DNA from: Castor canadensis
Lineage: Eukaryota > Chordata > Mammalia > Rodentia > Castoridae
DNA: 64,000 nucleotides
Assembly: GCF_047511655.1 (NCBI RefSeq)
Contig: NC_133390.1
Span: forward strand, 163,592,583 to 163,656,582
Reading direction: 5' to 3'
This document shows positions 44,216 to 55,600 of this stretch, piece by piece. The translations under genes were made by a program, and so were the position numbers. Position 1 is the first letter of the stretch; each line of letters starts with the position of its first letter. The notes beneath the pieces were generated by a model. That model saw only the letters and a program-made list of their open reading frames with translations, ran no database searches and was not told the origin of the DNA.

Positions 44216-45079
44216 TTTATTTTCAAATACACTATTTCTGACTAGTTTTACATCTCCTGCCATGAATTTTAAAAAGTAACAGTGTGGTATTTGCCCACAT
44301 GGTGTTTCAGAACCCGCTTGTTTGGAAACAACATCGATCTCTGTGCCAATGCAGTTCCCTAGCAGCATTTTTAATGCCAGTTGCATCATTGCTCAGGTTC
44401 TGGATTACCTGGCATGCCTCCTATGAATACCAGCTCCCAATCACTCTAAGGCTGTTACCAATTTTCCTTGAGGAAGATCACAAATGTAACCCTGGTGAAG
44501 ATGTGAGTGATAACTCATTTTCTAGTTATGACAAATTTGCCATTTGGAATTGTATAATCTATACATTTTTTTAAAAACTTATCTTCCAATCATGTTAAGA
44601 ATTATTTCCACCATAATTACTGCTTTTCTAGAACATGATCTTTTTCATTGTTGGCCATTACTGCCTTCCACTACATGAATCAGCCAGGGAGCTCATGAGA
44701 GGGGCCCATAATAAAGGCAGGAAGAGTGGTCCATTCACACAGAAATGTCTGTCTCTTATCCACATGGCTTCAGATCAACTCAGGAGAGCATCTGAGATAC
44801 CCATCAGATTCAAGAGAGGGCATTGGTGAGAGGGGCCTCTTGCCCATCTCAGAAGCCTTTGAAGAAGATAATCATGACTGTCTCTAGAGGATACTGGAGA
44901 ACATCCTGACCCTTAGTGAGGAGCCAATTCAAGAGGTGAGTTGACTGCCCAGGGTGCAAGTAGCAAATGTTGTTCAAAGGGAAGGAAAGAATGGTAAATG
45001 ATGAGGTTTCAGAGGTCAACAGGGGTCACAGATCAACAGAGTCAAATAGAAAAGCACTGGGATGTTGGGCAAACCAAGC
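44216..45079. other. Unassigned stretch
   Basis: A 96-codon forward frame (44284-44574) and others lack domains. No repeat is recognised. Confidence 0.4.
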
Positions 45080-45830
45080 AGCAGGAAGAACACATAGAAA
45101 GGCATGGAGCTTTGAAAGAAGAAGGCACACAGGAAGCACCAAGTGGTCTCTGAGGCTGAAATAACATATATTTACAGAAGGTCAGGAGAGGAGCCTGTGC
45201 ACAAGAAAGGAGCCAGATTTGATTGGCTTCATATATCAGGCTGGGGGATTCAAATCTTAATCTATAAACTGCAAGGACTTATATAATATCTCAACTAGAA
45301 GACAGACATGCCTAGATTGGAGTTTTAAGAAAAATCACTGTAGCAACAGAGGAAAAGTCAAACTAGAAGAGGGGAAGATTGGTTGATGAGAAACCAAAGA
45401 AGAGGAGGTTGTTTTAGTTATCTAGTAGGAGATGAGGAGAGTTCAAAGTGAGCTCAGAAAAGTAGCTGTTGGAGAGAACATGGTAGACTCCAGACATGTT
45501 TCAGGGATCAAACTTGCAGAATATTGTGATTGATAGATGTAGGAGTGAGAATTAGGGAGGAGTCCAGGATAATTCCCAGTCACCCATGGTGACTGGATGG
45601 AGAATGGTGTCATTCCTGAAACAGGGAACAGAAGATGAGGAGCAAGTTTGGCAGACAAGAAGATCAGTTCAGGCTGGGACTTGCTAAGTTAAAGAAACTC
45701 CAAGACATAGAAGAGGTTCCCAAAAGACAGGGAACATAATAAAAGTCAGGAGTGAAGCTTGCCCTGAGTCTTGGAGCCCACAGAGAAGATTCTGGAGTGA
45801 GAAGTAAACTCAGAGGAGAATCTGGGAAAC
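45080..45830 (-). mobile_element. L2 copy
   Basis: 'aggagtgagaattagggagg', 'agtccaggataattcccagt', 'gactggatggagaatggtgt' and 'cattcctgaaacagggaaca' are reverse-complement L2 internal phrases (…gaggagtcaaggatgactccaaggt…, …gtggtgccattgactgagatggggaa…). The boundaries are loose. Confidence 0.65.
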
Positions 45831-46239
45831 TCTGAAATGTAAAGAATTGTTATAGAATAAAAATAAGCATTAAAATGCAAGAGACCTGGGGATGAAATTC
45901 ATCTCCCAAATACTGGGAACCACACCCAGTTCCCTGGCTAAGCTTTCATAATAAAACACACATACACACACACATTTTCCTCTTTTCTAATAATGAGTAA
46001 AATCACAGCCTAGATCCTCACTGGATTCACAAAATGTAAAATTTCTATATAGCCTACATTGATGCTTTCTTGATTCAACAAAAATGAATATAGTCGTTGG
46101 GTTTACAAAAGGCTGACTTCAAGTACATTGCATAAGCTTTCGGTGGATCTTGCCAAGGGATTGTCACCAGGGTCAGTCAGTACAAGAGCCTAGAGCTTAG
46201 ACCTAAAGGGAAATTAAGGTAGAAGGATGTTAGATTTGT
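45831..46239. other. Unassigned stretch
   Basis: A short CA run (cacacatacacacacacaca type) lies at 45956-45975. Nothing else is seen. Confidence 0.4.
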
Positions 46240-46425
46240 TTTTTGTCCTCCCCATTTTCAAACAGAGAAACTGAGACCAAGAGAATGGAAGAATTTTGTT
46301 CAAGGTCAGCAGTGAAACCAGTTGACCACATCAGTGTGACTAAATTTTCTGAGCTTAAGCAAAATGTCTTAGGCAGAGCATTTCCAAAGTCTCTCTGCCA
46401 GTGTAATCAGGCAACTCAGGCCTAG
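46240..46425 (-). repeat. MIR fragment
   Basis: 'ccattttcaaacagagaaac', 'tgagaccaagagaatggaag' and 'tgttcaaggtcagcagtgaa' are reverse MIR. Confidence 0.65.
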
Positions 46426-46729
46426 TTCTAAAACCCATTTCTGCAGTTCCTCCAGATTGGTAAGGAGCTCCTGGGATGAGACAATCCTTTCAGTGCAGGG
46501 GATTATAGAGAAAAGGTGGAAGTTATCACCCATCATAGGCTCCATAGGCTGTGGTTGCCATAGAGTCCTTTCTTCTTGGGGCCACTAGGGTTAGTATTTG
46601 CACTGGTCAGGGACTTGGTAGTCATTTAATGACTCAATAAGAAAATACAAATCTGGCTTGCTGAAGTGATCTTTCTCGAAACTAGCTTGTGAGGACTCTC
46701 TTTCCTAAAAATACCTGCCATGGATAGAC
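46426..46729. other. Unassigned stretch
   Basis: Nothing is recognised. Confidence 0.4.
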
Positions 46730-47170
46730 ATTTTCATATCTCCCTCCTGGATAGTCTTGTCTCTGATCTGACTTTGCTTCAGTACTTCCTCTTCATAGCT
46801 GCAAAAAGGATCTTTTTGCAGCAAAAGAAAAGAAAAGTGACATTATTCTCTGCTTGAAAGTACTCCAGGCTCCTTAGCCTTGACTACAGGCTGACCCTTC
46901 CACCTTTGCAGCCATCACTTCTCTCAGGTCCTCCAGAGTCTGTCACTAAGGGTGTCTTCCAATTCCCTGAAAACACCAGATAGTTTTATGCCCCAGTGTC
47001 TTTGCACATGCTTCTGGAGTGCTGTTTTTCTCATTATTCCTTAACAACTCCCATTTATTCTTACTTATTTATTTTATATCTACTTATTTTATATCTAGGC
47101 TTTGCATTCCTCAAAAATAGTGACTGAGGTCTTGCTCACTTCGTTATTCCTAGCATATAGTCCAGGACTG
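46730..47170 (+). mobile_element. L2 copy containing a perfect hairpin
   Basis: 'aaaaggatctttttgcagca' occupies the L2 'gcagccagagtgatctttt' region. 'ctgcttgaaagtactccagg', 'gtctttgcacatgcttctgg' and 'ttgcattcctcaaaaatagt' follow in L2 order. See the hairpin at 46798-46822. Confidence 0.75.
46798..46822. repeat. Perfect 11-bp inverted repeat, 3-nt loop
   Basis: GCTGCAAAAAG (46798-46808) and CTTTTTGCAGC (46812-46822) are exact reverse complements around 'gat'. Confidence 0.95.
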
Positions 47171-48034
47171 TCATCATGGTGGAATGAATAGCTCTGAGCC
47201 AACAAGACCAGATGCAACAAAAAGGAGGAAGAGAAAAGCTTTGAAAGTAGCTATGAATATGCAAGATGAGCCTCCATGTTAGTGCGGAAGGGGAACAGTT
47301 AACAGCATTACTATCAAGTGCCATAGTGACCATCTCCACACTGTGGGGGGAGACCCATTTTCAGCTTAAACTAAACACTTTCCTACCAGAGAGGTAGCAG
47401 ACTAAGAAGCATACTCTTTGTTAATTCCTCCCAGCAACTGCAATCAAGGTTGGACTATGGAAAGTTTAGAAGACAACTTATGAATCATAACTTGGGCACA
47501 CAAGGAAGAGGGAAGGTGGTCCATCCACTGAATAAAAAGTTGGGGCAGCCATTTTCCAGAGCATATTAGAGGAAGAAAACCTCCTTGGGAATATTTAGGA
47601 ATTTTGTTCATAGTCCGCAAAGTAAACATGGACAAGAACATAAGCAGATGCTGGGAATTTTCTACAAAGAGTAAGGTGAAGCCAAGCACATGTGAACAAG
47701 AATGGTGTATCCTCAGAAGTGAATTCATGAAAAACAGAACCCAGCCCATTCTCTTGGCTGTTGCCAATCCTGGGTTTTCTGCAGATGTTCAGTGAGGATG
47801 AATTGGATGCATACACAAGAGCCCCATTCAGTATCATGGGTAGGTTTTCCATTCTAGTGTCTTCAAGTTACCCAAATAGGTCTCTCACTCTAGAATACGG
47901 GCTCAGTGTTCTTTCTTAATAGTCTGTTGTCTTTAGAAAGTCTCAAACTATAGTATCTCTAGATATTAGTTAAGGATACCCAAGCTGGGTGCCCAATATC
48001 CAGCATGTAGAAGCAAGATTTGGATGTCTACTGA
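47171..48034. other. Unassigned stretch
   Basis: Overlapping frames at 47444-47852 on both strands (107, 85 and 63 codons) have no domain. No repeat is recognised. Confidence 0.4.
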
Positions 48035-48420
48035 GGCCTTCACTCATTTAGCAAGTATTTGTTGAGCACCTACCATGTACTAGATACTAGCAGAAAAATG
48101 ATACACAATAGCTTTTGTGCTCTGGGAGTTGATAGTCTAAGGGTAAAGGGGGAGAGAGTGACAAGAATTCAGGACTTGGAATACAAGGCACTCACTCTGG
48201 GCTGTGATGCAGAATCAGAGGAGCTGCAAAGACAGAGAGAAAGGGTCTCTGGCCTAAACCATTGGAGTCATGGGAGGCCTCCTAGAGGAACAGGTCCATG
48301 TTGAGACAAACCCTTAAATAATTTAGAGAGAAACGGCAGATAGAAGTGTGTCCCAGACAGATGAGCTAGGCAACTGGTTGAGAGAGGGGAGGCTTGTTAG
48401 GGAACTTGGGAAGATCAGGA
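48035..48420 (-). mobile_element. L2 fragment
   Basis: 'tttagcaagtatttgttgag', 'cacctaccatgtactagata', 'tgctctgggagttgatagtc' and 'atgggaggcctcctagagga' are reverse L2. Confidence 0.75.
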
Positions 48421-48422
48421 CA

Positions 48423-48495
48423 GGGCTGGGGAAGTAGCTCAGTGGTACAGTGCTTGCCTGGTGTGTACAAGGCTGGAGTTTGGTCCCCAGCACCC
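48423..48495 (+). mobile_element. ID-type SINE
   Basis: 'gggctggggaagtagctcag', 'tggtacagtgcttgcctggt' and 'ggagtttggtccccagcacc' make a well preserved ID body without a long A tail. Confidence 0.9.
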
Positions 48496-49104
48496 AGCCT
48501 TGTTGAGCCTTTCTATACTTATTACCAAGGAAGAGGCTAGGATTTGGAGGCAGAGCCCAGGATTGGCTCCATCTGACACTTTGGCTCCATTCTCACCTAG
48601 GTTTTAGGCCTAAAGATTCAGCTTCACCAGGGCTTCAAGCTCAAAGGGATTCTTGAAACCCCAAGTCCAACCACTCAGAGCTCTCCCAGCCTTCATCACA
48701 CAAGAAAGAGTGAGGAGGAGGTCTCAGCCATAAGCAGAGACCCTTCTCCACCCTTTTCTTTGCCCTACCTAGGCTTTTAGCACGGCAGTGGCTACATCTT
48801 GGCTAGAGAGCCACATCTTGGAAAGGACCAGACCTGTGCTGGGGGTATTGGAGAGAGACCCAAATCCATACTCTGTTCAGTCAGAGAAGCTGCTTGCCAT
48901 CACATGGTTCAAAGGAGACACAATTAGCTGCTTTTCAGTCACCAATTATGAGGGCATGTAGATGTGGTCTAGGTTTGTGCAGATGCCACAGAGAGACTTT
49001 TGGGAGAGATTACAGTTCTCAGGAGCTCAGAGCCTTCTCCTCAGCGTTGTGCATCATGTAGACCCAGGATCAGGAGAGAGACAAAGCTGCTTGGACAACC
49101 ATTT
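48496..49104. other. Unassigned stretch
   Basis: Nothing is recognised. A local direct repeat of 'ccacatcttgg'-type sequence lies near 48793-48820. Confidence 0.4.
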
Positions 49105-49340
49105 TGATATTTACTGAGCACTTTATACACTCGGGGCTCTGCTAGGTACTTGAATATCCCTCACAAAGTTAGCCCCTCACAACAGTCCTGCAGGATAGGT
49201 AGTAAATGCCCACTTTTCAGATCAGGAAACTGAGGCCCGTAGGTATAAGCAACTTGCTCAAAACCCACCTGGGAAGTGGCAGGGAAATTAAATCTGAGTC
49301 TCCTGCTTCCTCTCACTGCAATCCCCATACTGTTTCATTC
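49105..49340 (-). repeat. MIR, near full length
   Basis: 'tttactgagcactttataca', 'cctcacaacagtcctgcagg', 'cttttcagatcaggaaactg', 'aggcccgtaggtataagcaa' and 'aatctgagtctcctgcttcc' are reverse MIR in order. Confidence 0.85.
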
Positions 49341-49844
49341 AATTGTACCTGGAGCCCTGGTAAGACTGGCATTAATAGTTTAGGATGAAGAAAGCAAGAC
49401 TCAGATACGTAGCAGAAGGTACCAGAAGCATATGTTTGGGACTGATAAGGTTGGACCAGTCAGCACATTCTCTGAGGCAACTCCCCCTGCTGAGCTCCAC
49501 CTCCCATAGTCTTTCTTACTTTTTAATGAAAAATAAACGTCCTCCCATTCACAACCTGTTCACCCAGCCAGATCAGGCAATTACATAGTGTTTGTGGGGA
49601 GGAATGGACTGGTTCTGACAGACCAGATTGGCAGTGAGAAATGATAGCAGTGAGAAGACCCAGCTGGCCAAGCTAGGTCTTCCCAGGCCCCCTCCATCTC
49701 CCTCTGCCCCTTCCACTCCCAAATTGGGATGTTCAGCTCAGAACCTCCCCTGTCCTGCCTGGCTAAAGCAAAACCACCAGCGTGCCCCCAAGTCCTGGAA
49801 CTAAGGACTTTGCATGTTTCCCAAACAAACTCTGGCCAAACTCT
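49341..49844. other. Unassigned stretch
   Basis: A reverse frame of 116 codons (49581-49931) enters the following MIR and has no recognisable domain. Confidence 0.4.
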
Positions 49845-50225
49845 AACTACGTAGTGGTTAAGGGCACAAGAACTAGAGTGGCAATGACCTTCACTACTCC
49901 CCCGTTCTGTGAATTTGGACAGTGGCTCCATCTCTTGGCCCCTTAGTGTTGGTTTCTGTAAAATAGGGGAGAGGTAACAGCCAGCTCATTGGGTTAAACA
50001 AAATCATCATGTAAAGAAAATACACCAAAGCCAGTTACATGACAAGCACTCAAAGTGCATTGATTATTTGTCTTTCATCTACTTTTCATAAAAGTGTAAT
50101 GAACATACTCCGCCCCCCCAAAAAGCCCCACATGTATCATAGTCTTCACAACAGCTCTCTGATGTGGGTGTACTCACATTGTCCCCACATCACAGAGGAA
50201 GAAACAGAGAGGGTGCTATGAAATC
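49845..50225. repeat. MIR (+) followed by MIR (-)
   Basis: Positions 49845-50070 ('tacgtagtggttaagggcac', 'ttggtttctgtaaaataggg', 'tgacaagcactcaaagtgca') are a forward MIR starting at its 5' end. Positions 50085-50222 ('agtcttcacaacagctctct', 'ttgtccccacatcacagagg') are a reverse MIR. Confidence 0.85.
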
Positions 50226-50234
50226 TGCCAAAAT

Positions 50235-52050
50235 ACTGGCATAACTAAAGGAGTTTAGCAAAATCACAGCATACAAGGTCAAAATACAAAAGCTAACTGC
50301 ATTTCTACATACCATATACTTAGCAACCTACCATTGGAAATTGAAGTTTCAAATCTCATTCATAAATCTCATTACTTATGAATACATTTTAAAACTATGA
50401 AACACTTAGTGATAACTTTAATAAAAGATGCACAAATAGTACACAATTAAAATTGAAAAGGATTGGTGAGAAAAAATAAGATTTATATACATGTGAGGAT
50501 ATACTGTATTCATGGACAAGAAGACTCAACACAGTCAAAATATAAATCTGCCCTTAATCGGCTTGTCATTTCCACACAATCCCCATCAAAAGCCCAGAAG
50601 CGTTTCCAAAAAATTGACACACTGATTCTAAATTGCATGTGAAAATGCAAAGGACCTCAAAGAGCAAAAACAATTTAGCAGAAAAAAGGGAACATTTTTG
50701 AAGACCTGCAAGAGTCCTAATAAAGTTACTGAGACCCAGACATGTGGTAGTGTTTAAGAACAGACATTGGATTCATTCAGTATAGTAGAGTCCAGGAATA
50801 AGCTTATGCATACATGGTCAGTTGATTTTACACAAATATGCCAAGGTAATCAAAAAAGATGAGGATAGCCTTTTTCATATGTGATGCTGGAATAATTGGT
50901 CATACATATGCAAAAAGAATAAATAGAAGAATCTAAGCCTTTGCCTTACACCACACATAAAAATTAACTCAAAAATTGATCATACATCTAAAATTAAAAG
51001 CAAAGACTGAAAAATCTATAGGAAGCAGAACAGGATCTTTGCAGCATTGTAATAAGCAAAATTCTTACATAGAGACTAAAAAATGACCCATTTTTAAAAT
51101 GATACTTTGAACATCATCATAATTGAAAATATCTTTTCTTTGAAGGTGAGATAACAAAAAATAAGCAATAAACTGAAAAAATACTCACAATACATGTATC
51201 TGACATAGGACTTGTATCTGTGACATTAAAGAACTCCTACAACTCAAGAAGTTTGAGTTTTTTTAATGGGCAGAACACTTCTCAGAAGAAGATATACAAA
51301 TAGTCAATATGCACAGGGAAGATCATTAGTCACCAGGGAACACAAGTTGCCAGCAAAATGAGATAACATGGCACACTAATTAGGATGGCTAAAATTTAAA
51401 AGACTGATAACACCAAGTGTTGACAAGGAGGTAGAACAATTTTAGCCCTTATATACTGCTGGCAGAATGCAAAATATTACAGCCAGTTTGGAAAATATTC
51501 TGGCAGTTTCTTATAAAGTTAAACATGCACTTACCATAAAACCCAACAATCTCACCTCTAGGTACTGACCAAGATAAATGGAAACAGATGTCCATACAAA
51601 AACATGTGCAAATGTTTATAGCAACTTTATAGTAACCCCAAATTGGAAACAACTCAAATCCTCCTCAACTGATGAAAAGGTGCACAAGCTGACATACAAT
51701 GCCACAATCCACAACAAAAAGGAACAAAATAGTGATTCATGCCACAGCATGGATAAATCTCAAAAATATCTTATTGGACAAAATGAGCCAAAACACAAGA
51801 TAGTAAACGCTAGGATTTTAATTATAAGTTTTAAAAAGGACAAATTTAGTCTAAAGTGATAGAAAACAGATCAGCACTTACCTGAGACCAGAGGTGGGAG
51901 AGGGGGGAGACAGGAAGGAAACATCAGGAAACTTTGGAGGTGACAAATGGCAGTAGTTAATGGGTAAATAAATATATTCATTAGACTGGGAGTTTAGCAT
52001 GAGTGTGTTTAGTTATTTGATAATTTAGCAAAATTATTAACAAAAGAATT
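50235..52050 (+). mobile_element. Old L1 (ORF2 second half and 3' UTR)
   Basis: 'gcatacaaggtcaaaataca', 'aaatctcattcataaatctc' (ORF2, just after the RT), 'cccttaatcggcttgtcatt', 'ccccatcaaaagcccagaag', 'caggaataagcttatgcata', 'tgcagcattgtaataagcaa', 'acttataccacacat'-like text, and 'aaacatgtgcaaatgtttat' follow L1. Heavily broken; the 93-codon frame at 51578-51859 is an ORF2/3' UTR relic. The 3' end is 'gaggtgacaaatggcagtag' and an AT-rich tail. Confidence 0.88.
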
Positions 52051-52109
52051 TTTAAAGCAAAGAAATAATGAAAGCTATTAGCTTTATTTTATCACTCTCT
52101 GTAACTCTC

Positions 52110-52275
52110 TGTATCTCAGGTATTCTCAATAGCCCTCTGATGTATACTAACATTATCCCCATTTCACAGAAAAGAAAACAGTTTGTGAAAGATGTGGTCA
52201 ATGTTCCACCACGAGTAAGGGATTTGGGATAAGAAGTCAGGTAGTCTTAGCCAGCATGCTGCCTCTCAGGCACAG
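52110..52275 (-). repeat. MIR
   Basis: 'caatagccctctgatgtata', 'cattatccccatttcacaga' and 'aaagatgtggtcaatgttcc' are reverse MIR. Confidence 0.75.
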
Positions 52276-52317
52276 AGGAAACCCTCTGTGTATACTGAGC
52301 TAATTCTTACTCAATAA

Positions 52318-52908
52318 ATGGTGGGTACTGATAAGATTCTTGTATTGTTATTTGCAGAGGTGGTATTTAAAGTCCATCCCAGGTATGTCAAGGTCATGGG
52401 CATAAGGGGTGTCTTTAAAGAAGAACAGACCAGTCAAGGGCTGGGGAAGATATCAGGAGTCCAACTAGATGGGAGAGATTTCATCAAGTGCTCTGCTAGC
52501 AGAAAGCTGGACAGGAAAACTGAGGCAGAAGCTAAGTTGAAGGAAAGGTGCACACACTGGCTAGATTCTGGGGATATACAAAATGAACAAAACAGGAACA
52601 TGTACCTGGCCGAGGGCCCCAGGAAACTGAGAAAACTATCCCCCACTCGGGGTGGATCTGAGGTTCCCAAAATACTTCCTGCACTGCTCACCATGGATCA
52701 AACATTGGGCAGGGTCGAAGGAGTGGGGTTGGGGTGGAGCAGACCAACCTGGACAGCCTGGGGCCACCAATGTGTCCATCCCCATCCCTGTCATTCCTGC
52801 AGAATGGAAAGATTGCACATGGCTGCTTCAAACCTCCGATTCTCTCATTTTGAATACCAGGAAATTTCCCTTTGGAATTTCTCTTTGGAAATTACCCCGC
52901 TTCTCTGA
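52318..52908 (+). other. Longest open frame in the window (196 codons), unrecognised
   Basis: It begins MVGTDKILVLLFAEVV and ends in …FSLEITPLL before a TGA. I recognise no domain, signal peptide or repeat of residues. Residues around 80-95 (LDSGDIQNEQNRNMYL) come from a 'ctggggatatacaaaatgaa' phrase that looks like reverse L2 sequence, so part of the frame is probably repeat-derived. Its last third overlaps the candidate exon at 52803-52925 in another frame. The ATG has no strong Kozak context (aaatggTGG). Most likely chance, but it is the best non-repeat coding candidate here. Confidence 0.2.
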
Positions 52909-52925
52909 CTCGGCAGTTCCAGGAG
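52803..52925 (+). other. Candidate cryptic exon (123 nt)
   Basis: It is preceded by a pyrimidine-rich tract and CAG (catccctgtcattcctgcag, ending 52802) and followed by a strong donor (AGGAG|GTAAGA, GT at 52926-52927). The 123-nt interval is a multiple of three and is open in the frame starting at 52805 (reading WKDCTWLLQTSD…) across both borders. No protein family is recognised and no neighbouring exons were found, so this is inference from splice signals only. Confidence 0.2.
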
Positions 52926-52930
52926 GTAAG

Positions 52931-53559
52931 ATCACACACACCCTATAATCATGACGTTGGCCCTAAAACAATTATTCATCTTGTGCTACATAAGATTGGT
53001 GGCCCGTGCTCACTGGGTGACTAGCTTTGCCCTAATCCCCTTCACCAGCTGTCTGTTCCATGCCTCAGTGCCCTCCTGGTTTTGCTAGGTGCAATTGCAG
53101 TAGACTAAGTGGGGGGTGGTTGGGAGGGGTGAGGAGCTAGTACTGGCCCTGGCCTGGACTGCCCTGGGAATTAAGATGTGAAAAATAGGCAGAGGGAGAA
53201 GGAAGCACAAAGACAGAGACAGACACAGAAACCACTCCTTCCTTCCAAGTCTCAGGCATGGAGGACCTTCTTAATGGATTACCATTTAAAAAATCCACTC
53301 ACAGAGTACTGAACCCAGACATGTGAACCCTACTGGTGAAATTCCTTGTCCCATGAGGAAAATATTGGAAAGTCACTGTTTCAATTGTTCCCAAGACAAG
53401 CACAGACATGCCCTTAATCTATCTTGTCTCCACTGGGACTCTAAATTACACTGGGTGCATGAAAGGAATTACAACATCCTCCTCCAAAGGTCATTGAGAA
53501 ATGACCACCCAATGGCTATCATTGCTTTCCTCTCTTCATTTCTTCTGAAAGAATAAGGG
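52931..53559. other. Unassigned stretch
   Basis: Nothing is recognised. Confidence 0.4.
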
Positions 53560-53830
53560 GTGGGAGCAGAAAGTATGGTGGCCCAGTATGAGGCTGAAGA
53601 CCTACACAGAGGACAGATTGTGAAGGACATATTGGGTGGCTGAGGTATTAGGACAGCGGGTACCAGAGAGGGATTCTGTGTAGCCAGTGTCAGATCTGTG
53701 CTTTATATGAAATTCTCCAGCAGCCAGAGTAAGGACTGGACTAGACTCAGAGCAGGGTGAGAAGATGAGATGGGCCTGAAGCATCAACAGCAATGATGGA
53801 GAGAACAAGATGGATCCCTACATTAGAAAT
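53560..53830 (-). mobile_element. Possible L2 internal fragment
   Basis: Purine-rich reverse-L2 texture ('gatgagatgggcctgaagca', 'ggagagaacaagatggatcc'); the match is weak. Confidence 0.3.
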
Positions 53831-54449
53831 TTTCTGTTTTCTGTGTCACCTTTTTAACAACCTTGTGCAGTTTGGGAAAAGCATAATATAATGAACTCCA
53901 ATCTCCAGTGCAGAAATCAGAACTCAGATGATGCCCAGGCTCCCGCTCTCCTCTGCCACAAGCTCATGACCAGCCTCCATCTAACAAGAGGTCAGTGCAA
54001 GATGAATTGGCTTTGGGAGCTTGCTCACAGTTTTGCTGGTATAGAAAACAAACACGGCCTTCACCTTCCAGAGAGCATTGCCAAGCCAGAGAGTGATGGT
54101 TGCTGGTCTCCGAGTGCTTCCCAGTAAAATCGGGTTTCTGGTGTCTCTAGTCGTCGGGGCACCTTCAACAACAGCAATTGCAGTTTTACCATTGAGACAG
54201 ATATGCAAGGTGGTTTGGGATATGCTTAAGAGTTTGGGCTCCAGCCAACTTCTCGGATCCATCTATTCATTCTGAGGGTTCTAGAATATATTTTTGCGAA
54301 ATTTGTTTCCTTTCTAGGTACGTATTGTGTCATTTGCAACTGAGAAATGCGGTCAACATGTGCTTAGACAGTTTATAAATACTTATGATCCTTGCTGAGT
54401 GGAAGGAGGGAAGGTGGGGTACAGTATGAGAGAGGGAGTGTGGGTGATA
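53831..54449. other. Unassigned stretch
   Basis: Overlapping frames on both strands (53891-54275) have no domains. There are a few CpGs (tctccgagtgcttccc, tagtcgtcggggcacc), slightly unusual for this window. Confidence 0.4.
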
Positions 54450-54720
54450 CACACATTTCCAAGACAGCTTTATGGATGGTGGTGCTATTGCTGAATCATG
54501 GAAGACAGAAAATGATGAGTCAGGATTGCGAATGCTGAGTTTGAGTTTCCTCTGGTACATCCAAGTACAGATTTTTAATAGATAGTTGGATATTTAGATT
54601 CAAAGTTCAAAAGAAGCTCAGAAGAGCAGATGATGATTTGGGGGATGAGCCAGACAAAAGGCATAAGTGAGCTTTTCAAGTGGAAGAAACTCCCTAATGC
54701 AAAGAATAAACGACAGAAAA
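54450..54720 (-). mobile_element. L2 internal fragment
   Basis: 'atggatggtggtgctattgc', 'gctgagtttgagtttcctct', 'ggtacatccaagtacagatt', 'taatagatagttggatattt' and 'aggcataagtgagcttttca' follow reverse L2 (…gtggtgccattgact…, …gcctattagacatccaagtggagatg…, …gtaggcagttggatatgtgag…). Confidence 0.75.
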
Positions 54721-54763
54721 TGGCATTCTGAAAACCACCAACCTTTGAAAGATCACTTAAGAA

Positions 54764-54888
54764 ATCCAGGTGTGGTGGCACACACCCGTAATCCCAGCAC
54801 TTGGGAGGCAGAGGCAGAAGAATCATGAGTACACGACCATCTTAAGTTTCATAGAGAGACTTATCTCAAAAACAAAAATTAAAAATTG
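54764..54888 (+). mobile_element. B1-type SINE monomer
   Basis: 'ccaggtgtggtggcacacac', 'ccgtaatcccagcacttggg', 'aggcagaggcagaagaatca' and 'acttatctcaaaaacaaaaa' are a B1/7SL monomer with an A-rich tail. Confidence 0.92.
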
Positions 54889-55089
54889 GCTGACCAAAGA
54901 GACCAAGGAAAACTACTAAAAGTTCCAAGAAAACTGGTACCTGCTCTGGAGGGCTAAGCCTTGCAGACCAAGATGTGGTCTCTGCTTTCACAGTGCTTAG
55001 ACCAAACTTTCCCTTCCCTGCTTCTTTGCTGTGAACTTCCTGGGTGACAGACCTCTCCACCCACTTGCAGGCACGCATTGTGGGTTAGG
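54889..55089. other. Unassigned stretch
   Basis: Nothing is recognised. Confidence 0.4.
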
Positions 55090-55600
55090 CACTGAGCAAG
55101 GCAGTTCCATTGGCTGTCTTTTTCATCCTCTTAATTATACAGTGAGAAGATTACTACACTTGCCCCATTCAATTGACCAGGAAACTGAGGGTCCAAGCAG
55201 TAAGGATGCTTGCCTAACTTTCTACAGGGGTGATGGCTGTTAGAATTGTTTAGCACAAGTTCTGGAGACTTTGAATGAGGCTGGAGGGAGGAAACTTCAA
55301 AAAGAGCAACTGGTTTGCATGACAGGAAACTGAGACATAGAGATGTTACTTGCCTGACGTCACACAGCTAGTGACTGATTCTAATCCCAGGCCAGCCTGC
55401 CTTTGGGATCCTATAATGATGATAATAATGGTGATGATAACAACAGTAATAATAATAATTGCTGTTACCTTTATGGGGCACCAATCAGGTGCTAAAATTG
55501 GTGTGTTTCATGAATTATCTCAATCCTCATGACAACATTAGGCTGTAGAGTTAAAAACCTCCCCATAGCCAGAATTGTAAAGAGGCTCAACTTGCCACTG
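55090..55600 (-). repeat. Three consecutive MIR pieces plus an (ATG/ATA)n run
   Basis: Positions 55095-55240 ('caattgaccaggaaactgag'), 55320-55415 ('acaggaaactgagacataga', 'gcctgacgtcacacagctag') and 55470-55600 ('tgaattatctcaatcctcat', 'gacaacattaggctgtagag') are reverse MIR pieces. A trinucleotide-like run (taatgatgataataatggtg) lies at 55415-55462. Confidence 0.75.

Noticed and set aside
55415-55462. Regular repeat array such as CRISPR
   Set aside because: It is a simple trinucleotide-like run; nowhere in the window are there evenly spaced repeats with unique spacers, and the DNA is eukaryotic.
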